A stretch of 64,000 bases of DNA from Mesomycoplasma ovipneumoniae. GTDB taxonomy: Bacteria > Bacillota_I > Bacilli_A > Mycoplasmatales > Metamycoplasmataceae. Each line of letters opens with the position of its first letter. Positions within the stretch are counted from its first letter, which is position 1. The translations under genes and the position numbers were made by a program. Location of the stretch: assembly GCF_038095975.1 (NCBI RefSeq), contig NZ_CP146003.1, forward strand, positions 1 to 64,000, given 5' to 3'. The notes under the pieces were generated by a model. The model was not told where the DNA came from. It made no database searches and saw only the letters and a list, made by a program, of their open reading frames with translations. Below, in pieces: positions 22,228 through 34,000 of the stretch.

Positions 22228-23523
22228 TTATAAGTCTATTATTGATTCATTAAGTAAAAAATCTTCTAAACCAATGTATAAAATACCATTTTCATCGTGT
22301 TTTGGAATTATTTTGTTTCTTACTATAACTATTTTTTTAAATGAATCATTTATTTTTTTAAGCGAGGTTATTTCCTGTTCTTTTTTCTCTAAATTGTCAA
22401 TATTAAACGCTGATTGAATATAGTATCTTTTGTGGCCTTTATTTATAACAAAATCTATTTCAAGCTGAACTTTTTTTCTTGTTGAGCCGTTTTTAAATTC
22501 ATGTTCTACAACACCAATGTCAATATTGTATCCTCTTCGAAGTAAATCGTTGTAGATTATATTTTCCATTATATGTGTGTTTTCTATTTGGCGAAAATTT
22601 AATCTTGCATTTCTTAGGCCAATATCTGAAAAATAATATTTAAGTGGGGTTGAAAAATATTTAGAACCCTTTACATCGTAGCGATAAGCGCATTGAATAA
22701 TATAAGATTCTTCAAAAAATTTAAGATACTTAAAAATTGTATTTGATGATATGTGTATTTGTTTTTCTGACAAAAAACGATTTGCAAGCTTAGAGGGGTT
22801 GGTTAAAGAACCAATATTTGAAGATGTAAAGTCAAGCAGGATTTCAAGTATTTGTTGCTCATTATGTATTTTGTTGCGCTCAAGAATGTCTTTAATATAT
22901 GTTTGCTTGAATAACTGCTTTAGATAATGACTTTTTTGTTCATCATTTTGCAATTTATAAATATGTGGCATACCACCATATACAAAATAATGTTCAAAAG
23001 CTTCTGATTTGTCATCAAATAATTCATAAACTTCAGCAAAAGATAAAGGATTTACATGCACTTGGTCTCCGCGGTCTCTGAATTGAGTTAATAAATCTGA
23101 TGAAAGCATTTTAGAGTTACTACCAGTAATATATATGTCTAAGTTACTATGTTTCATAAGACTTAAAAGCACATCTACAAAGGTTATATTTTTTTCATTA
23201 GTCTCAACATAGGGATTTGATACATTTTCGGATAATTGAATTTCGTCAATGAAAATGTAGTACATTTTGTTTATATTTTTTGTTTTTTGCTTAATATATT
23301 GATGTAATCTAAATGGATTTCGGTATTCAATATTATCAATTTGGTCAAGAGCAATTGTTATAATTTGATTTTCTTTAATTCCACTGCTAAGTAGGTAATC
23401 ACGATATAAATTGAATAATAAATATGATTTTCCGCATCTTCTTATGCCAGTAATAATCTTGATTCTGCCATTCTCTTTTTTATCAATTATTTGGTTTAGA
23501 TAAAAATCACGTTTTATTATCAT
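22228..23523 (-). CDS. AAA ATPase with DUF4143 (AAA_14) domain
   Basis: 431 residues, complete. N-terminal AAA_14 ATPase: Walker A GIRRCGKS (residues 26-33), Walker B YIFIDEIQ near residue 95, and a TGSNSKMLSSDL sensor region near 135-150. The C terminus is the DUF4143 part, with a restriction-endonuclease-like core (EIDFVINKGHKRYYIQ). These proteins are widespread in bacteria and archaea, move horizontally, and their role is not established. Start ATG 23523 has GAGGT upstream. Only two UGA-free frames like this and the R-M nuclease occur in the accessory region, suggesting acquisition. Its 5' end is duplicated at 12.65 kb. Confidence 0.88.
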   Translation of the reverse strand: MIIKRDFYLNQIIDKKENGRIKIITGIRRCGKSYLLFNLYRDYLLSSGIKENQIITIALDQIDNIEYRNPFRLHQYIKQKTKNINKMYYIFIDEIQLSENVSNPYVETNEKNITFVDVLLSLMKHSNLDIYITGSNSKMLSSDLLTQFRDRGDQVHVNPLSFAEVYELFDDKSEAFEHYFVYGGMPHIYKLQNDEQKSHYLKQLFKQTYIKDILERNKIHNEQQILEILLDFTSSNIGSLTNPSKLANRFLSEKQIHISSNTIFKYLKFFEESYIIQCAYRYDVKGSKYFSTPLKYYFSDIGLRNARLNFRQIENTHIMENIIYNDLLRRGYNIDIGVVEHEFKNGSTRKKVQLEIDFVINKGHKRYYIQSAFNIDNLEKKEQEITSLKKINDSFKKIVIVRNKIIPKHDENGILYIGLEDFLLNESIIDL

Positions 23524-23770
23524 TTTGCTACCTCACTTGAAGAATTTAGGTGGATTTCCACCTTTTTATTTCAAAATAATTTTAACATAAATAAACTTAT
23601 TCTTAGTAATAGTTTGAAGAATTTAGGTGGATTTCCACCTTTTTATTTCAATGTATCCAATATTTTTAATTTAAATTTGTGAAAATACTTAAAACATTAT
23701 CTATTTATAAATGCTTGTCTATCACTTTTTGTTATATAGTTATATTTTTTAATACTATAATTAATATGAA
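23468..23770. repeat. Bidirectional promoter block (copy of 12648-12951)
   Basis: It holds the first codons of the ATPase, its leader, and an outward promoter on the plus strand. Two perfect palindromes AGGTGGATTTCCACCT sit at 23548-23563 and 23625-23640, 77 bases apart, in the ATPase leader. Tandem identical palindromes between promoter and ribosome-binding site suggest operator sites or translational hairpins; on the plus strand each is followed by T-rich sequence and could terminate transcripts. Confidence 0.8.
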
Positions 23771-23798
23771 GTTCCTGTCTAATTTGTAGCTTAAATAA

Positions 23799-23870
23799 GT
23801 AGAAAAATTAACAAAAGTACTGCACTCAAAATCTTGACAAAAAACTAGTTGGCTGATTTTTTTCTACTAA
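23799..23870 (+). repeat. Repeat family 2, copy b
   Basis: GTAGAAAAATTAACAAAAGT through TTTTTTTCTACTAA, lying just upstream of the first subtilase promoter. Confidence 0.7.
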
Positions 23871-23899
23871 TTTTTATTTAGTTTTTATAACAACTTTTA

Positions 23900-23927
23900 T
23901 TGAATCAGAACTATTTTTTGATATAAT
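23900..23927 (+). promoter_or_regulatory. Promoter of subtilase module 1
   Basis: TTGAAT (23900-23905) and TATAAT (23922-23927), 16-base spacer. The same promoter precedes module 2 (TATAAT at 27842-27847) and the deleted module 3 (31858-31863), so all three are likely expressed together. Confidence 0.65.
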
Positions 23928-24022
23928 TAATTAAGAATAAAAAGATGACTTAGAAATTTCTTAGCTGATATAAGTTAGATAGAAAATAAAATTGAATTAA
24001 TACATAATAAGGTTTGGTTTTT

Positions 24023-26005
24023 GTGGTTAAAAAATTTAAAAAGTTAAAAAAGTTTACCTTATATTTGTTTGGTTTTACTTCAATTCCATTAATATATAGC
24101 TCGCTGCTTATAAATTGAAATAATAATAAGCAATATTGATATTCTACAAACTTTAGTAATAAAATCGATGTAAGAAACCCTTTTATTAAAAAGTTAAATA
24201 AATCGGTCAAGGTTGAAAATCTAGATAATAATTTTGAATTAAAATTATTATTAAATCCTGACTTTTTAGATACTGATCCTAAAAAAATAACTTCTTTTAA
24301 TATTGATTTTTTAGAAAAAATTAAAAAGTTAAACTTAAAATATAAAGAAGCAAAATACAGCGAAATGTTGCCAATTGTCTGGTTTTATTTTGATACTGAA
24401 AATGATCGAGAAATTTTTGTTAAAAATTCCCTAAAAAATTCTACTATCAGTCGATTTATTGTTTATAAAAATGAAGGAAAAGACAAACAAACAGGACATG
24501 TTGAAATGTTAGATGATAATAATCAGTTAAATAATAATGATGATTATCATGCACTTTTTAACGAGTCGTTAAATAAAAATATTTCAATAGTAAATTTTCA
24601 AAAACAAGCAGCAAAAGACAGTGAAAATCAAGATAAAACCAACTCAAAGATTGGTGCTATAGAATTAGGAGACAAATTTGACCAAAATTTTAATATATAT
24701 TTTAATGAAAATCAATTAAATATAAACGATCTAGTCTCAAACAGACCCAAGCAAGCAGAAAAACCATATCATTCAACGCTAGTTTCATTAATTTTAGGTG
24801 GCAAAGCAGGTGTTGATAAAAAGTCGGATTTGTATTTATCAATATTTAAAACAAATGCTGAATGACACAAAGCAATCGAATGAATGGCTACTAAAGATGT
24901 AAGGGTAATAAATCACAGTTATGGGAATAATCTTGTGGACTTTAAAGACTACAACGAAAATACATATTTACTTGATTTTTTAGCAAGAAAATACGGCGTA
25001 ATTAATGTCTTTGCCGCAGGTAATGGTGCTGATAAAATTGACGAAGATGAATTTGGCAGAAATAAAGCTGATGATAATCCATGAATTGATGATAGAAGCT
25101 TGTCACTAAATTCAATAGTGGTTGGCGCGCTCCAAGATAATTCTAGTAATTCTAATATTGCAAAAAATGAAATAGCACCTTATTCTAATTTTAAAACTGG
25201 TGATGAATACTCGCAATTTGCTAAACCCTTAGTAGTAGCTCCAGGTCAGATTTATAATGTTCTTGATGATAAAAATCAATCTGGCCAAAGCAAAAAATAT
25301 GTAAGTGGAACTAGTTATGCAGCCCCTATTGTAACCGGACTAATATCAACACTTTTAAGAGGAAAACCACTTTGAGTTCGTGATGATTTTAGAGTTCCGG
25401 CAATAAAATCTATTCTTTCTGTTTCTGCAATAAGTCCAAATCATATTGATTTGGATAAAAAAGATAGTGGCTATTATGAAAAATATGGGGCCGGAACCCC
25501 TGATTTTGAAAAAATGAAAGAAGCAGCAGATAATACTAGTCTTATTTTCGGCAATAAAGAAAATGAGGGCGAAGTTATTTTTACTGGCAATAGGTTCTGA
25601 GTTAATTCAAATGATCGAGTTAAAGCCTCTTTGTCTTGAAACTTTAACGCTGGTTTGCTAAAAAATAACGAAAAAGGCCAAAATATATCTGGATGATGGT
25701 GATTTTTGTCGGCAATTACCAGAAATGTTAGCCACGATTGATTGCCGTTAGAGGCAACAAAAAAACGACAAGGTGGTACTTTTGTTTCAGATTATGATCT
25801 TTACTTACAAAAATTAAATTCAAATGGCGATTGAGTTGATGTTGCAAGATCTAATAGCATCCTGAGCAACGATGAATTAATAGATTTTAAGTCAAACGAA
25901 TCTGCCTATTATCGTATTTATGTTAAAAATTATAGATCTTCCGTTTTTGAAAATTCAGAGGATAACAGAATAGTTGCTTCTTATTTGGTGCATAATGAAA
26001 ATTAA
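24023..26005 (+). CDS. Subtilisin-like serine protease S1 (S8 family)
   Basis: 660 residues, GTG start aligned with the ATG of S2. An N-terminal signal anchor at about residues 10-32 is followed by three Asn codons (AAT repeat). The S8 catalytic landmarks are His250 (YHSTLVSLILGGKAG), an oxyanion Asn in VFAAGNGAD, and Ser431 in GTSYAAPIVTG. The position of the usual Asp is Glu214 in GAIELGDKFD. A C-terminal ~180-residue region (VSDYDLYLQKLNSNGDW, then a beta-rich end) resembles a PPC-like or binding module. The stop overlaps the start of lipoprotein L1 by 11 bases. Probably surface anchored; substrate unknown. Confidence 0.88.
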
Positions 26006-27440
26006 ACAATTTTTTAGTAAATTTATAGTTATAAGTTCCTTAACTTTGCCATTTTTTTTGAGTTCATGTGGTCCATTTTTTAATTTGATTTCTACTAAGC
26101 CTAAGCCAAGTCTAGATGAAGATAATCATAAATATCGTGGAGATTATTTTTTAAATCTATTAGATAAACATTATGAAGAAAATAATGTAAAAAGGGCGAC
26201 ATTTTCGCCATTAAATTTTTTCTATTCCTTGCAAAAAGAAAAAAAAGATAGCAATGTAGCCCAAAATAAAACTCGAAATTATTTCCTTGGTAATAAAAAC
26301 TCAATTGATATTTATACACTTGAAGAATTTCAAAAAAAGATAGTTGATAAATCCAAAGAAATTACAAAAGAGGCCAATATAGATCGTTTTGTTAGCGCTG
26401 CTTCAATAAAAAAAGAATTTGAAGAAAAATTTCTAAATGGTACAACAATAGAAGAAACGCTCAAGAATAATAATATTTTAATTATGGAGCATTTTGGCGA
26501 AAAAAGTCTATTATCGGCTAGACATTATTATTTCGATGATAAAGTGGACCGCTATATAAATATGACTCCTTTTCGAGCAGATGATATTCATTATAATCGG
26601 TATACGAATTTGGGGATTGTGCCAGTGTTTAGCCCATATTTTACCGTTGTTTTATATCCCAAAGACCAAAAAATTTATTTTCACCATGATTTTAAAACAA
26701 CTTACGAAAAAAATGTAACTAAAACTAGAAAAATTTATCATGATCTTGAAAAAAGGTATTTACTTCCGAATTATTTAAAAAATAAAGCATTTTATGATAT
26801 TTTCGATGAAATTAAGTCTATCCAAAAGAAAAATAAAATTCAATTTTTTAAATTAAAACAACCGTATGATAAAGTTGCTGAAAAACTCGACCCTTGAGTC
26901 AATAATTTTTTTGAAAATAAACACGCGATAATTAAAAATTTAGAAAAATTTAAAGAAAAAATAATTAATCGTATTTCAAAATTGGATACAAGTTTAAAAA
27001 TAGATGAAAATGAATTTATAAACGATTTTGAAACAAAAGTATTTAGTGGGAAAAGGTTAGAAGATATCTTTAAAAATTCAAATATTTTTATATATGAAAC
27101 ATGAGAAAAATTTGCTTATGGTTCTCCTCAGTCTTATTATTTAAATTCTGGTAATAAAAATTCTGATAATAAATCAGCAACAGTAGAATTTGAGAACATA
27201 ATCATTACAAAGGAAGAAAATAATAATATTTTTTTAGAACCTATTAGCCATTCAGATTATAGTTTTAATGCTTTTTCGCGTTTTTTCACGAAATCAAAAT
27301 TTAATAAAGTTGCTTTTCAAATTTTGGTAGTTCCAAAAGAAAAAAATATTGTTTTTAATAAAAACATTAATCGTCTTAAAACACTCGAATCAGTAATAAA
27401 AAATTATTTGCCACAATGAAAAATGGAAAGAACGGGCTAG
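25995..27440 (+). CDS. Lipoprotein L1, partner of subtilase S1
   Basis: 481 residues. Signal peptide with lipobox LSSC, Cys25 being the lipid site. The body has two similar halves, each with a NxxRISKL/IVDKSKEI helix, an EFEEKFLNGTTIEETLKNNNI-like helix and a strand pair of the form FxVxxYPKxxxIxF (near residues 214-230 and 440-460). No known family recognised. The ATG lies inside the last codons of S1, so translation is coupled, suggesting that the lipoprotein and protease act together at the cell surface (inhibitor, substrate-capturing partner or tether; inferred). Confidence 0.85.
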
Positions 27441-27506
27441 TACAGATTTATTTTTCATAGATTTATCAAATTTTTTGCCAATTTCTTATTAAATTGTTTC
27501 ATATAC

Positions 27507-27546
27507 ATGCAAAATTGACTCATTGTCTCAATTTTGCATTTTTCTT
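27507..27546 (+). terminator. Terminator after module 1
   Basis: ATGCAAAATTGA pairs with TCAATTTTGCAT around a 9-base loop, followed by T-rich sequence. Confidence 0.85.
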
Positions 27547-27549
27547 TTC

Positions 27550-27709
27550 CCTGAGTTTCCCAGTTTGACGAAATAATTTTAAAAAAGTCTCGGTTTTTAG
27601 GTACTTTTTTAGCTTTTTTGCCAAAAGTTAATTACAATTTTTTTACTGTTTTATTAAAATATCAAAGTAAAAATCATACCTATTTAAAATATTTAGATCA
27701 CAAAATTAT
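27550..27709 (+). repeat. Partial TIR element (left end)
   Basis: CCTGAGTTTCCCAGTTTGAC and about 140 further bases of element left arm, ending where repeat family 2 begins. No right end or internal promoter. Confidence 0.75.
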
Positions 27710-27790
27710 GAACACATCCGAAGAAAAATTAACAAAAGTACTACACTCAAAATCACTGATAAAAAACTAGTTGCCTGATTTTTTCTACTA
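27710..27790 (+). repeat. Repeat family 2, copy c
   Basis: GAACACATCCGAAGAAAAA through TTTTTCTACT, immediately upstream of the promoter of the second subtilase. Confidence 0.7.
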
Positions 27791-27949
27791 TTTTTATTTA
27801 GTTTTTATAACAACTTTTAATGAATCACAACTATTTTTTGATATAATTAATTATGAATAAAAAGATGAATTACCAATTTATGAATTATAAATTTGTTAAG
27901 TTTATATAAGTTAGTTAGAAAATAAAATACATAATAAGGTTTGGTTTTT

Positions 27950-30040
27950 ATGGCTAAAAAATTTAAGAAATTTAAAAAATTTGCATTATATTTTTTTGGT
28001 TTTGCTTCAATTCCATTAATATACAGTTCGCTCCTTATAAATTGAAATAATAATAATAATAATAAGCAATATTGGTATTCTACAAACTTTAGTAATAAAA
28101 TCGATGTAAGAGACCCTTTTATTAAAAAGTTAAATAAATCGTCAAAGGTTGAAAATCTAGATAATAATTTTGAATTAAAATTATTATTAAATCCTGACTT
28201 TTTAGATACTGATTCTAAAAAAATAACTTCTTTTAATATTGATTTTTTAGAAAAAATTAAAAAGTTAAACTTAAAATATAAAGAAGCAAAATACAGCGAA
28301 ATGTTACCAATTGTTTGGTTTTATTTTGATACTGAAAATGATCGAGAATTTTTTGTTAAAAATTCCTTAGAAAATTCTACTATCAGTCGATTTATTGTTT
28401 ATAAAAATGAAGAAAAAGATGTACAAACAAGATATGTTGAAATGCTAGATGATAGTTATGAATTAAATACTTATCAGTTAAATAATAATTATATTAATGA
28501 TTGACTTTTTAACAACTCGTTAGACAGAAATATTTCAATAGTAAATTTTCAAAAACAAGCAGCAAAAGACAATGGAACTCAAAATAAAATCACCTCAAAG
28601 GTTGGCGCTATAGAATTAGGAGACAAATTTGACCCAAATTTTAATGTATATTTTAATGAAAATCAATTAACTATAAACGATCTAGTTTCGGATAGATCGC
28701 ATCAAACGAAAAAACGATCTCATTCAACGCTAGTTTCGTTAATTTTAGGCGGCAAAGCAGGTGTTGATAAAAAGTCGGATTTGTATTTATCAATATATAA
28801 AACAGATGCTGAATGACAAAAAGCAATCGAATGAATGGTTGTCACTAAAGGCGTGAAGGTAATAAATCACAGCTATGGAAATGGGAATGCGCATTTTGTA
28901 GACTACAACGAGAATACGTATTTACTTGATTTTTTAGCAAGAAAATACGGCGTAATTAATGTCTTTGCCGCAGGCAACAGCGCTGATGAAACTGACAAAA
29001 ATACAGATGGTTATAATCCATGAATTGATGAAAATAGTTTATCACTAAATTCAATAGTGGTTGGAGCGCTCGAAGATAATTCTAGTAATTTTAACATAGC
29101 AAAAAATAAAATAGCTCCTTATTCTAATTTTAAAACTAGTGATGAATACTCGCAATTTTCTAAACCCTTAGTTGTAGCACCAGCGGAGATTTATAATGTT
29201 TTTTATGATGAAAATCAATTCAACAATGGTAAAAGATATGTGCGTGGAACTAGTTATGCAGCCCCTATTGTAACCGGATTAATATCAACACTTTTAAGAG
29301 AAAAACCAAATTTAGATTATAATGATTATAGAATTCCGGCAGTAAAATCGATTCTTTCTGTTTCTGCAATAAGTCCAAATCATACTGGTTTGGTCAAAAA
29401 AAAGAATGGTTATTATGAAAAGTATGGGGCTGGAACCCCTGATTTTGAAAAAATGAAAAAAGCAGTAGATAATATCGCTTTTATTTCCGGCAATAAAGAA
29501 AATGTGGGCAAAAGTATTTTTACTAGCGATAAGTTTTGAGTTAATTCAAATCAGCGAATTAAATCCTCTTTGTCTTGAATGTTTAATGCTGGTATTCTAA
29601 AAAATAAGGAAGACTACAAAATAGGGCAAAATATACCTAGTTGATGGTGATTTTTACCGCCAATTACCGGGGTTGTATCTGGACTATTTAATATTACAGT
29701 TCCTATTAAAGCCGCAACTGGTTTAGGTTTAGCTGATATGTATAAATGATCATCAGATCACCTTAACACGCAATGATTGTCATTAAACGCAACTAAAAAC
29801 CGACAAAATAATAAAATTGTTTCTGATTATGATCTTTACTTACAAAAATTAAATTCAAATGGCAAATGAGTTACTCTAGCATCATCTAATAGTGACCTAG
29901 GTAATGATGAATTAATAGATTTTAAGTCAAATGAATCTGGTTATTATCGGATTAATGTTTGAAATTATAGATCTTCCGTTTTTGAAAATTCGGTGGATGA
30001 CAAATTAGCTGTTTCTTATTTGGTAGACAATGAAAATTAA
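27950..30040 (+). CDS. Subtilisin-like serine protease S2 (S8 family)
   Basis: 696 residues, ATG start, closely related to S1. Signal anchor, then five AAT (Asn) codons where S1 has three. His258 (SHSTLVSLILGG), AAGN oxyanion loop, Ser435 in GTSYAAPIVTG; Glu222 again stands where S8 enzymes have Asp (GAIELGDKFD). It has an extra ~35 residues near the C-terminal third (PPITGVVSGLFNITVPIKAA), partly hydrophobic. Eleven-base overlap with L2, the same geometry as S1-L1. Confidence 0.88.
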
Positions 30041-31454
30041 ATACTTTTTTAGTAAATTTATAGTTATAGGTTCCTTAACTTTACCATTTTTTTTGAGTTC
30101 ATGTGGCCAGTTTTTTAATTTCATTTTTACTAGTCCAAGCCCAGATCGTGATGATGATAAATATAAAAGATACTATTTGTTAAATTTATTGGAAGAACAT
30201 TATGAAGATAATAATGTAAAAAGGGCGACATTTTCCCCATTAAATTTTTTTTATTCTTTGCAAGAAGAAAAAAAAGACAAAAATAAAAGCCAAAATACAA
30301 CCCAAAATTATTTTCTTGGTCAGAGTGACTCATTCTATATTTATAATCTTGAAGAATTTCAAGAAAAGATAGTTGACAAATCCAAAGAAATTACAAAAGA
30401 CGCCAATATAGATCGTTTTGTTAGCGCTGCTTCAATAAAAAAAGAATTTGAAGAAAAATTTTTAAATGGCACAACAATAGAAGAAACACTTAAGAAGAAC
30501 AATATTTTAATTATTGAGCATTTTGGCGAAAAAGACGAGTTATATGCAGAACAATATTATTTTCATGATAAAGTGAAGGGTTATATAAATATAACTCCTT
30601 TTCAAGCGAAAAATGTTCATTTTTTTCAGGTTATGAATTTAGGGATTGAACCAGTGTTTAATCCATATTTTACGGTTATTTTATATCCCAAACACAAAAA
30701 AATTATTTTTGACCATGATCGTAATGCAACTTTCGAAAAAACTGTAAATAAAACTAGAAAAATTTACCGCGAGCTTGAAAAAAGGTATTTTCTTCCGAAT
30801 TATTTAAAAAATAAAACATTTTATGAAATTTCTGATGAAATTAAGTCTATCCAAAAGAAAAATAAAATTCAATTTTTTAAATTAAAGCAACCGTACGATA
30901 AAGTTGCTGAAAAACTTGACCCTTGAGTCAATAATTTTTTTGAAAATAAACAAGCAATAATTAAAAATTTAGAAGAATTTAAAGATAAAATAATTAATCG
31001 TATTTCAAAATTGGACCCAAGTTTAAAAATAGATGAAAATGAATTTACAAATGATTTTGAAACGAAAGTATTTAGTGGAAAAAAGCTAGAAGAAATCTTT
31101 AAAAATTCAAATATTTTTATATATGAAACATGAGAAAAATTTGTCTATGGTTCTCCTCAATCTTATTATTTAAATTCTGGTAATAAATCAACAACAGTAG
31201 AATTTGAAAAAATAATCATTACAAATGAAGAAAATAACAATATTTTTTTACAACCTATTAGCCATTCAGATTATGATTTTGATGCTTTTTCGGGTTTTTT
31301 CCCGTGGTCAAAATTTAATAAAGTTGCTTTTCAAATTTTGGTAGTTCCAAAAGAAAAAAATATTATTTTTAATAAAAACATTAATCGTCTTAAAACAATC
31401 GAATCAGTAATAAAAAATTATTTACCAGAATGAAAAATGGAAAAAACGGGTTAG
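30030..31454 (+). CDS. Lipoprotein L2, partner of subtilase S2
   Basis: 474 residues, lipobox Cys25, strongly similar to L1 throughout (same two-half architecture, same RATFSPLNFFYSL motif). Differences concentrate in the short loop after the lipobox and in the two YPK strand regions, as expected for exposed surfaces. Confidence 0.85.
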
Positions 31455-31521
31455 TACAGATTTATTTTCCATAGATTTATCAAACTTTTTTGCCAAATCA
31501 TTATTAAATTGTTTTATATAC

Positions 31522-31560
31522 ATGCAAAATTGATTTATTGTGTCAATTTTGCATGTTTCT
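31522..31560 (+). terminator. Terminator after module 2
   Basis: CATGCAAAATTGA pairs with TCAATTTTGCATG, then TTTC and T-rich sequence; homologous to the terminator at 27507. Confidence 0.85.
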
Positions 31561-31565
31561 TTTCC

Positions 31566-31725
31566 CCGAGTTTCCCAGTTTGATAAGGTAATTTTAAAAA
31601 AGTCTCAGTTTTTAGGGACTTTTTTAATTTTTCTTAGCAAAAGTTAATTACAATTTTTTTACTGTTTTATTAAGATATCAAAGTAAAAACCATATCTATT
31701 TTAAATATTTAGATTGCAAAATTAT
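31566..31725 (+). repeat. Partial TIR element (left end)
   Basis: CCGAGTTTCCCAGTTTGAT plus about 140 bases of left arm, joined to repeat family 2, exactly as at 27550. The junction was therefore duplicated with the module. Confidence 0.75.
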
Positions 31726-31808
31726 GAACACCCCCGTAGAAAAATTAACAAAAGTGCTACAATCAAAATCATTGATAAAAAACTAGTTGGCTGATTTTTT
31801 CTATTAAT
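31726..31808 (+). repeat. Repeat family 2, copy d
   Basis: GAACACCCCCGTAGAAAAA through GATTTTTTCTATTAAT, upstream of the promoter of the deleted third subtilase. Confidence 0.7.
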
Positions 31809-31939
31809 TTTTATTTAGTTTTTATAACAACTTTTATTGAATCACAACTATTTTTGATATAATTAATTATGAATAAAAAGATGATTTAGAAATTTCTTAG
31901 ATGATATAAGTTAGATAGAAGGCAAAATTGAATTAATAA

Positions 31940-32101
31940 CAAATATATTGATGTTATGCAAACTTTAGTAATAAAACCCATTTTAGGTCAAACGAATCTG
32001 GTTATTATCAGATTAATGTTTGAAATTATAGATCTTCCGTTTTTGAAAATTCGGTGGATGACAAATTAGCACTTTCTTATTTGGTAGACAATGAAAACTA
32101 A
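31940..32101 (+). pseudogene. Subtilase S3 reduced to its two ends
   Basis: Just after the conserved promoter, a fragment of the N-terminal TNFSNK region is joined in frame to the last ~43 codons (SNESGYYQINVWNYRSSVFE, LSYLVDNEN, stop). The whole protease core is deleted and no start codon remains in frame. The 11-base overlap with L3 is kept. Confidence 0.85.
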
Positions 32102-33572
32102 ACTAATTCTTACTAAATTTTTGGGAACAACCCTTTTAATTCCGGCATTTTTTTTAACCTCCTGCGGAAATTTAATTCATTTTATTACTAAACAAATTTT
32201 TAACATAGATGAGGAAATTAACAATCCGAAAAATTATAATTCTAACTATTTTTTAAATTTACTAGCGAAACATTATGAAGAATTTAATGCAAAAAATGGT
32301 ACTTTTTCAGCCTTAAATCTGTTTTATAATCAACCCCAAGGAAAACGGGACAAAAATTTATTCCTTGGCGAACAAGATATAATAACAATTGAAAACCTAG
32401 AGCAATTTGAAAAAAATATTATTAATAGAACGGAAGAAATTATAAAAAATAATCCTAATTTTGCCAAATTTAATACTTCTGAACTCAAGTCAGAATTTGA
32501 AGACAAATTTCTAAAGGGAGAGCCTCTTGAAAAAGTATTAGAAAAAAACAATATTATAATAGACGAAAATGTCAGAAATTGAATGCAGACTCGTGTTAGC
32601 CACTATTATTTTGAAGAAAATGGTTCTTCAAACATTATAGCCACAAGACTTGTACCAGATTATGTTATAGAAGGAGAATTAGTTCAACCCGCTATGAATT
32701 TTCCTGATTCGCCTTTTTTTAATGTTATAGTCTACCCTAAAAATAAAACAATCACTTTTAGGGAGATTGACGGAGGAATTTACACCGACGATAACATTAT
32801 AGATTATGAAGAACAGAAAAAATTGAAAATATTAATTGAAAGAGAAGCTAGAAAAATTTATAATAAACTTGCAAAAAAGTATAATTTGCCAAAAAACAAG
32901 ATTAGTACTTATTCATCATCTTTTATATTTGATATTATCGATTTTAGCCAAAAAATTAATAATATTAAAACCTTAAAGCCAAAAATTCTTGATTTAATTA
33001 CAAATAAAATTAATCCTTGATCTAACAGTTTTTTACCAAAAAAACATGCAATTATTAAAAATATTGACGAATTTAAGGCAACAATTATTGACCGAATTTT
33101 AAAATTAGATCCTAAATTAAAAATTGACCAAAATGATCTAATTTCTGATTTTGAACAAAAATTTCTAAACAGCGAAAAACTTGGTGAATTTCTAAAAAAT
33201 AATAATATTTTTATTTACGAAACTTGGGAGCGAATTGGTTATGAATCATTTTGAAGGTTGACTCCCGACCCTATACCGGATCCTGCTGATGTTCCAAGAA
33301 GAGTGGAATGAGAAAAATTACTTCTTAGAAAAACGGAAAATAATAATATTTTTTTGACAACAATTTTTCAAACGGATTTAACACTAAATTTTGTTAGAAG
33401 CCCTGAATCTAGTTTTGATAAAGTGGCTTTCCAAATCTTGGCTTTTCCTAAGGATAAGAATATTGTTTTTGATAAAAATGTTAGCCGGCTTGAACTAATT
33501 GATGATTTAAAAAACAATTATTTAGATAAATATGAAGAAAAAGACAAACAAACAGTAAATAACGACGTATAA
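32091..33572 (+). CDS. Lipoprotein L3 (partner retained after loss of its protease)
   Basis: 493 residues, lipobox LTSC with Cys25. Same two-half architecture as L1/L2 (FNVIVYPKNKTITF and VAFQILAFPKDKNIVF strands), but more divergent, with its own Pro-rich loop WRLTPDPIPDPADVPRR. The promoter from the deleted S3 is intact, so it is probably expressed alone or works with S1/S2. Confidence 0.85.
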
Positions 33573-33576
33573 GTTT

Positions 33577-33660
33577 AAATTAGTAGAAAAAATCAGACAA
33601 ATAGTTTTTCATTTATAGTTTTGATTGTACACTTTAGTTAATTTTTTCTATCATGTTCAT
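33577..33660 (-). repeat. Repeat family 2, inverted copy e
   Basis: Reverse complement of the family-2 unit (AATTAGTAGAAAAAATCAG near its start). It closes the subtilase-lipoprotein array on the right, while copy b opens it on the left in the other orientation. Confidence 0.65.
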
Positions 33661-33741
33661 TTTAAAAGATTTGGAGAAATTAATTTAGGTTGTGTGGCGA
33701 CTTGACTCTTTATATACAAATAACATTAATTCCTAAATTAT

Positions 33742-33905
33742 GCGAGTTTCCCAGTTTGATAATGTAATCTTAAAAAGTGTCGGGTTTTAGGGACTTTTTT
33801 AATTTTTTTGGCAAAAGTTAATTACAATTTTTTTACTATTTTATTAAGATATCAAAATAAAAATCATACCTATTTCAAATATTTAGACCGCTAGCAAACT
33901 CAGAA
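33742..33905 (+). repeat. Partial TIR element
   Basis: GCGAGTTTCCCAGTTTGAT plus left arm, ending near GCTAGCAAACTCAG, a decayed inverted end. From here to about 34320 I see no gene apart from the weak ORF at 33929. Confidence 0.65.
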
Positions 33906-33928
33906 AAATATTTTAAAAAAGACTTAAA

Positions 33929-34000
33929 ATGACTAAACAACAGAAACAAACTACCATAAGTTGGCAAAATTTAAATCCTTTTGAACTTCTTTTTGTATAA
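33929..34000 (+). CDS. Very short ORF of doubtful reality
   Basis: ATG to TAA gives 23 residues (MTKQQKQTTISWQNLNPFEL and three more). No ribosome-binding site; it may be gene debris. Confidence 0.12.
   Translation: MTKQQKQTTISWQNLNPFELLFV

Noticed and set aside
22181..22417. 78-codon plus-strand ORF
   Set aside because: Antisense to the end of the ATPase gene and without a start signal.
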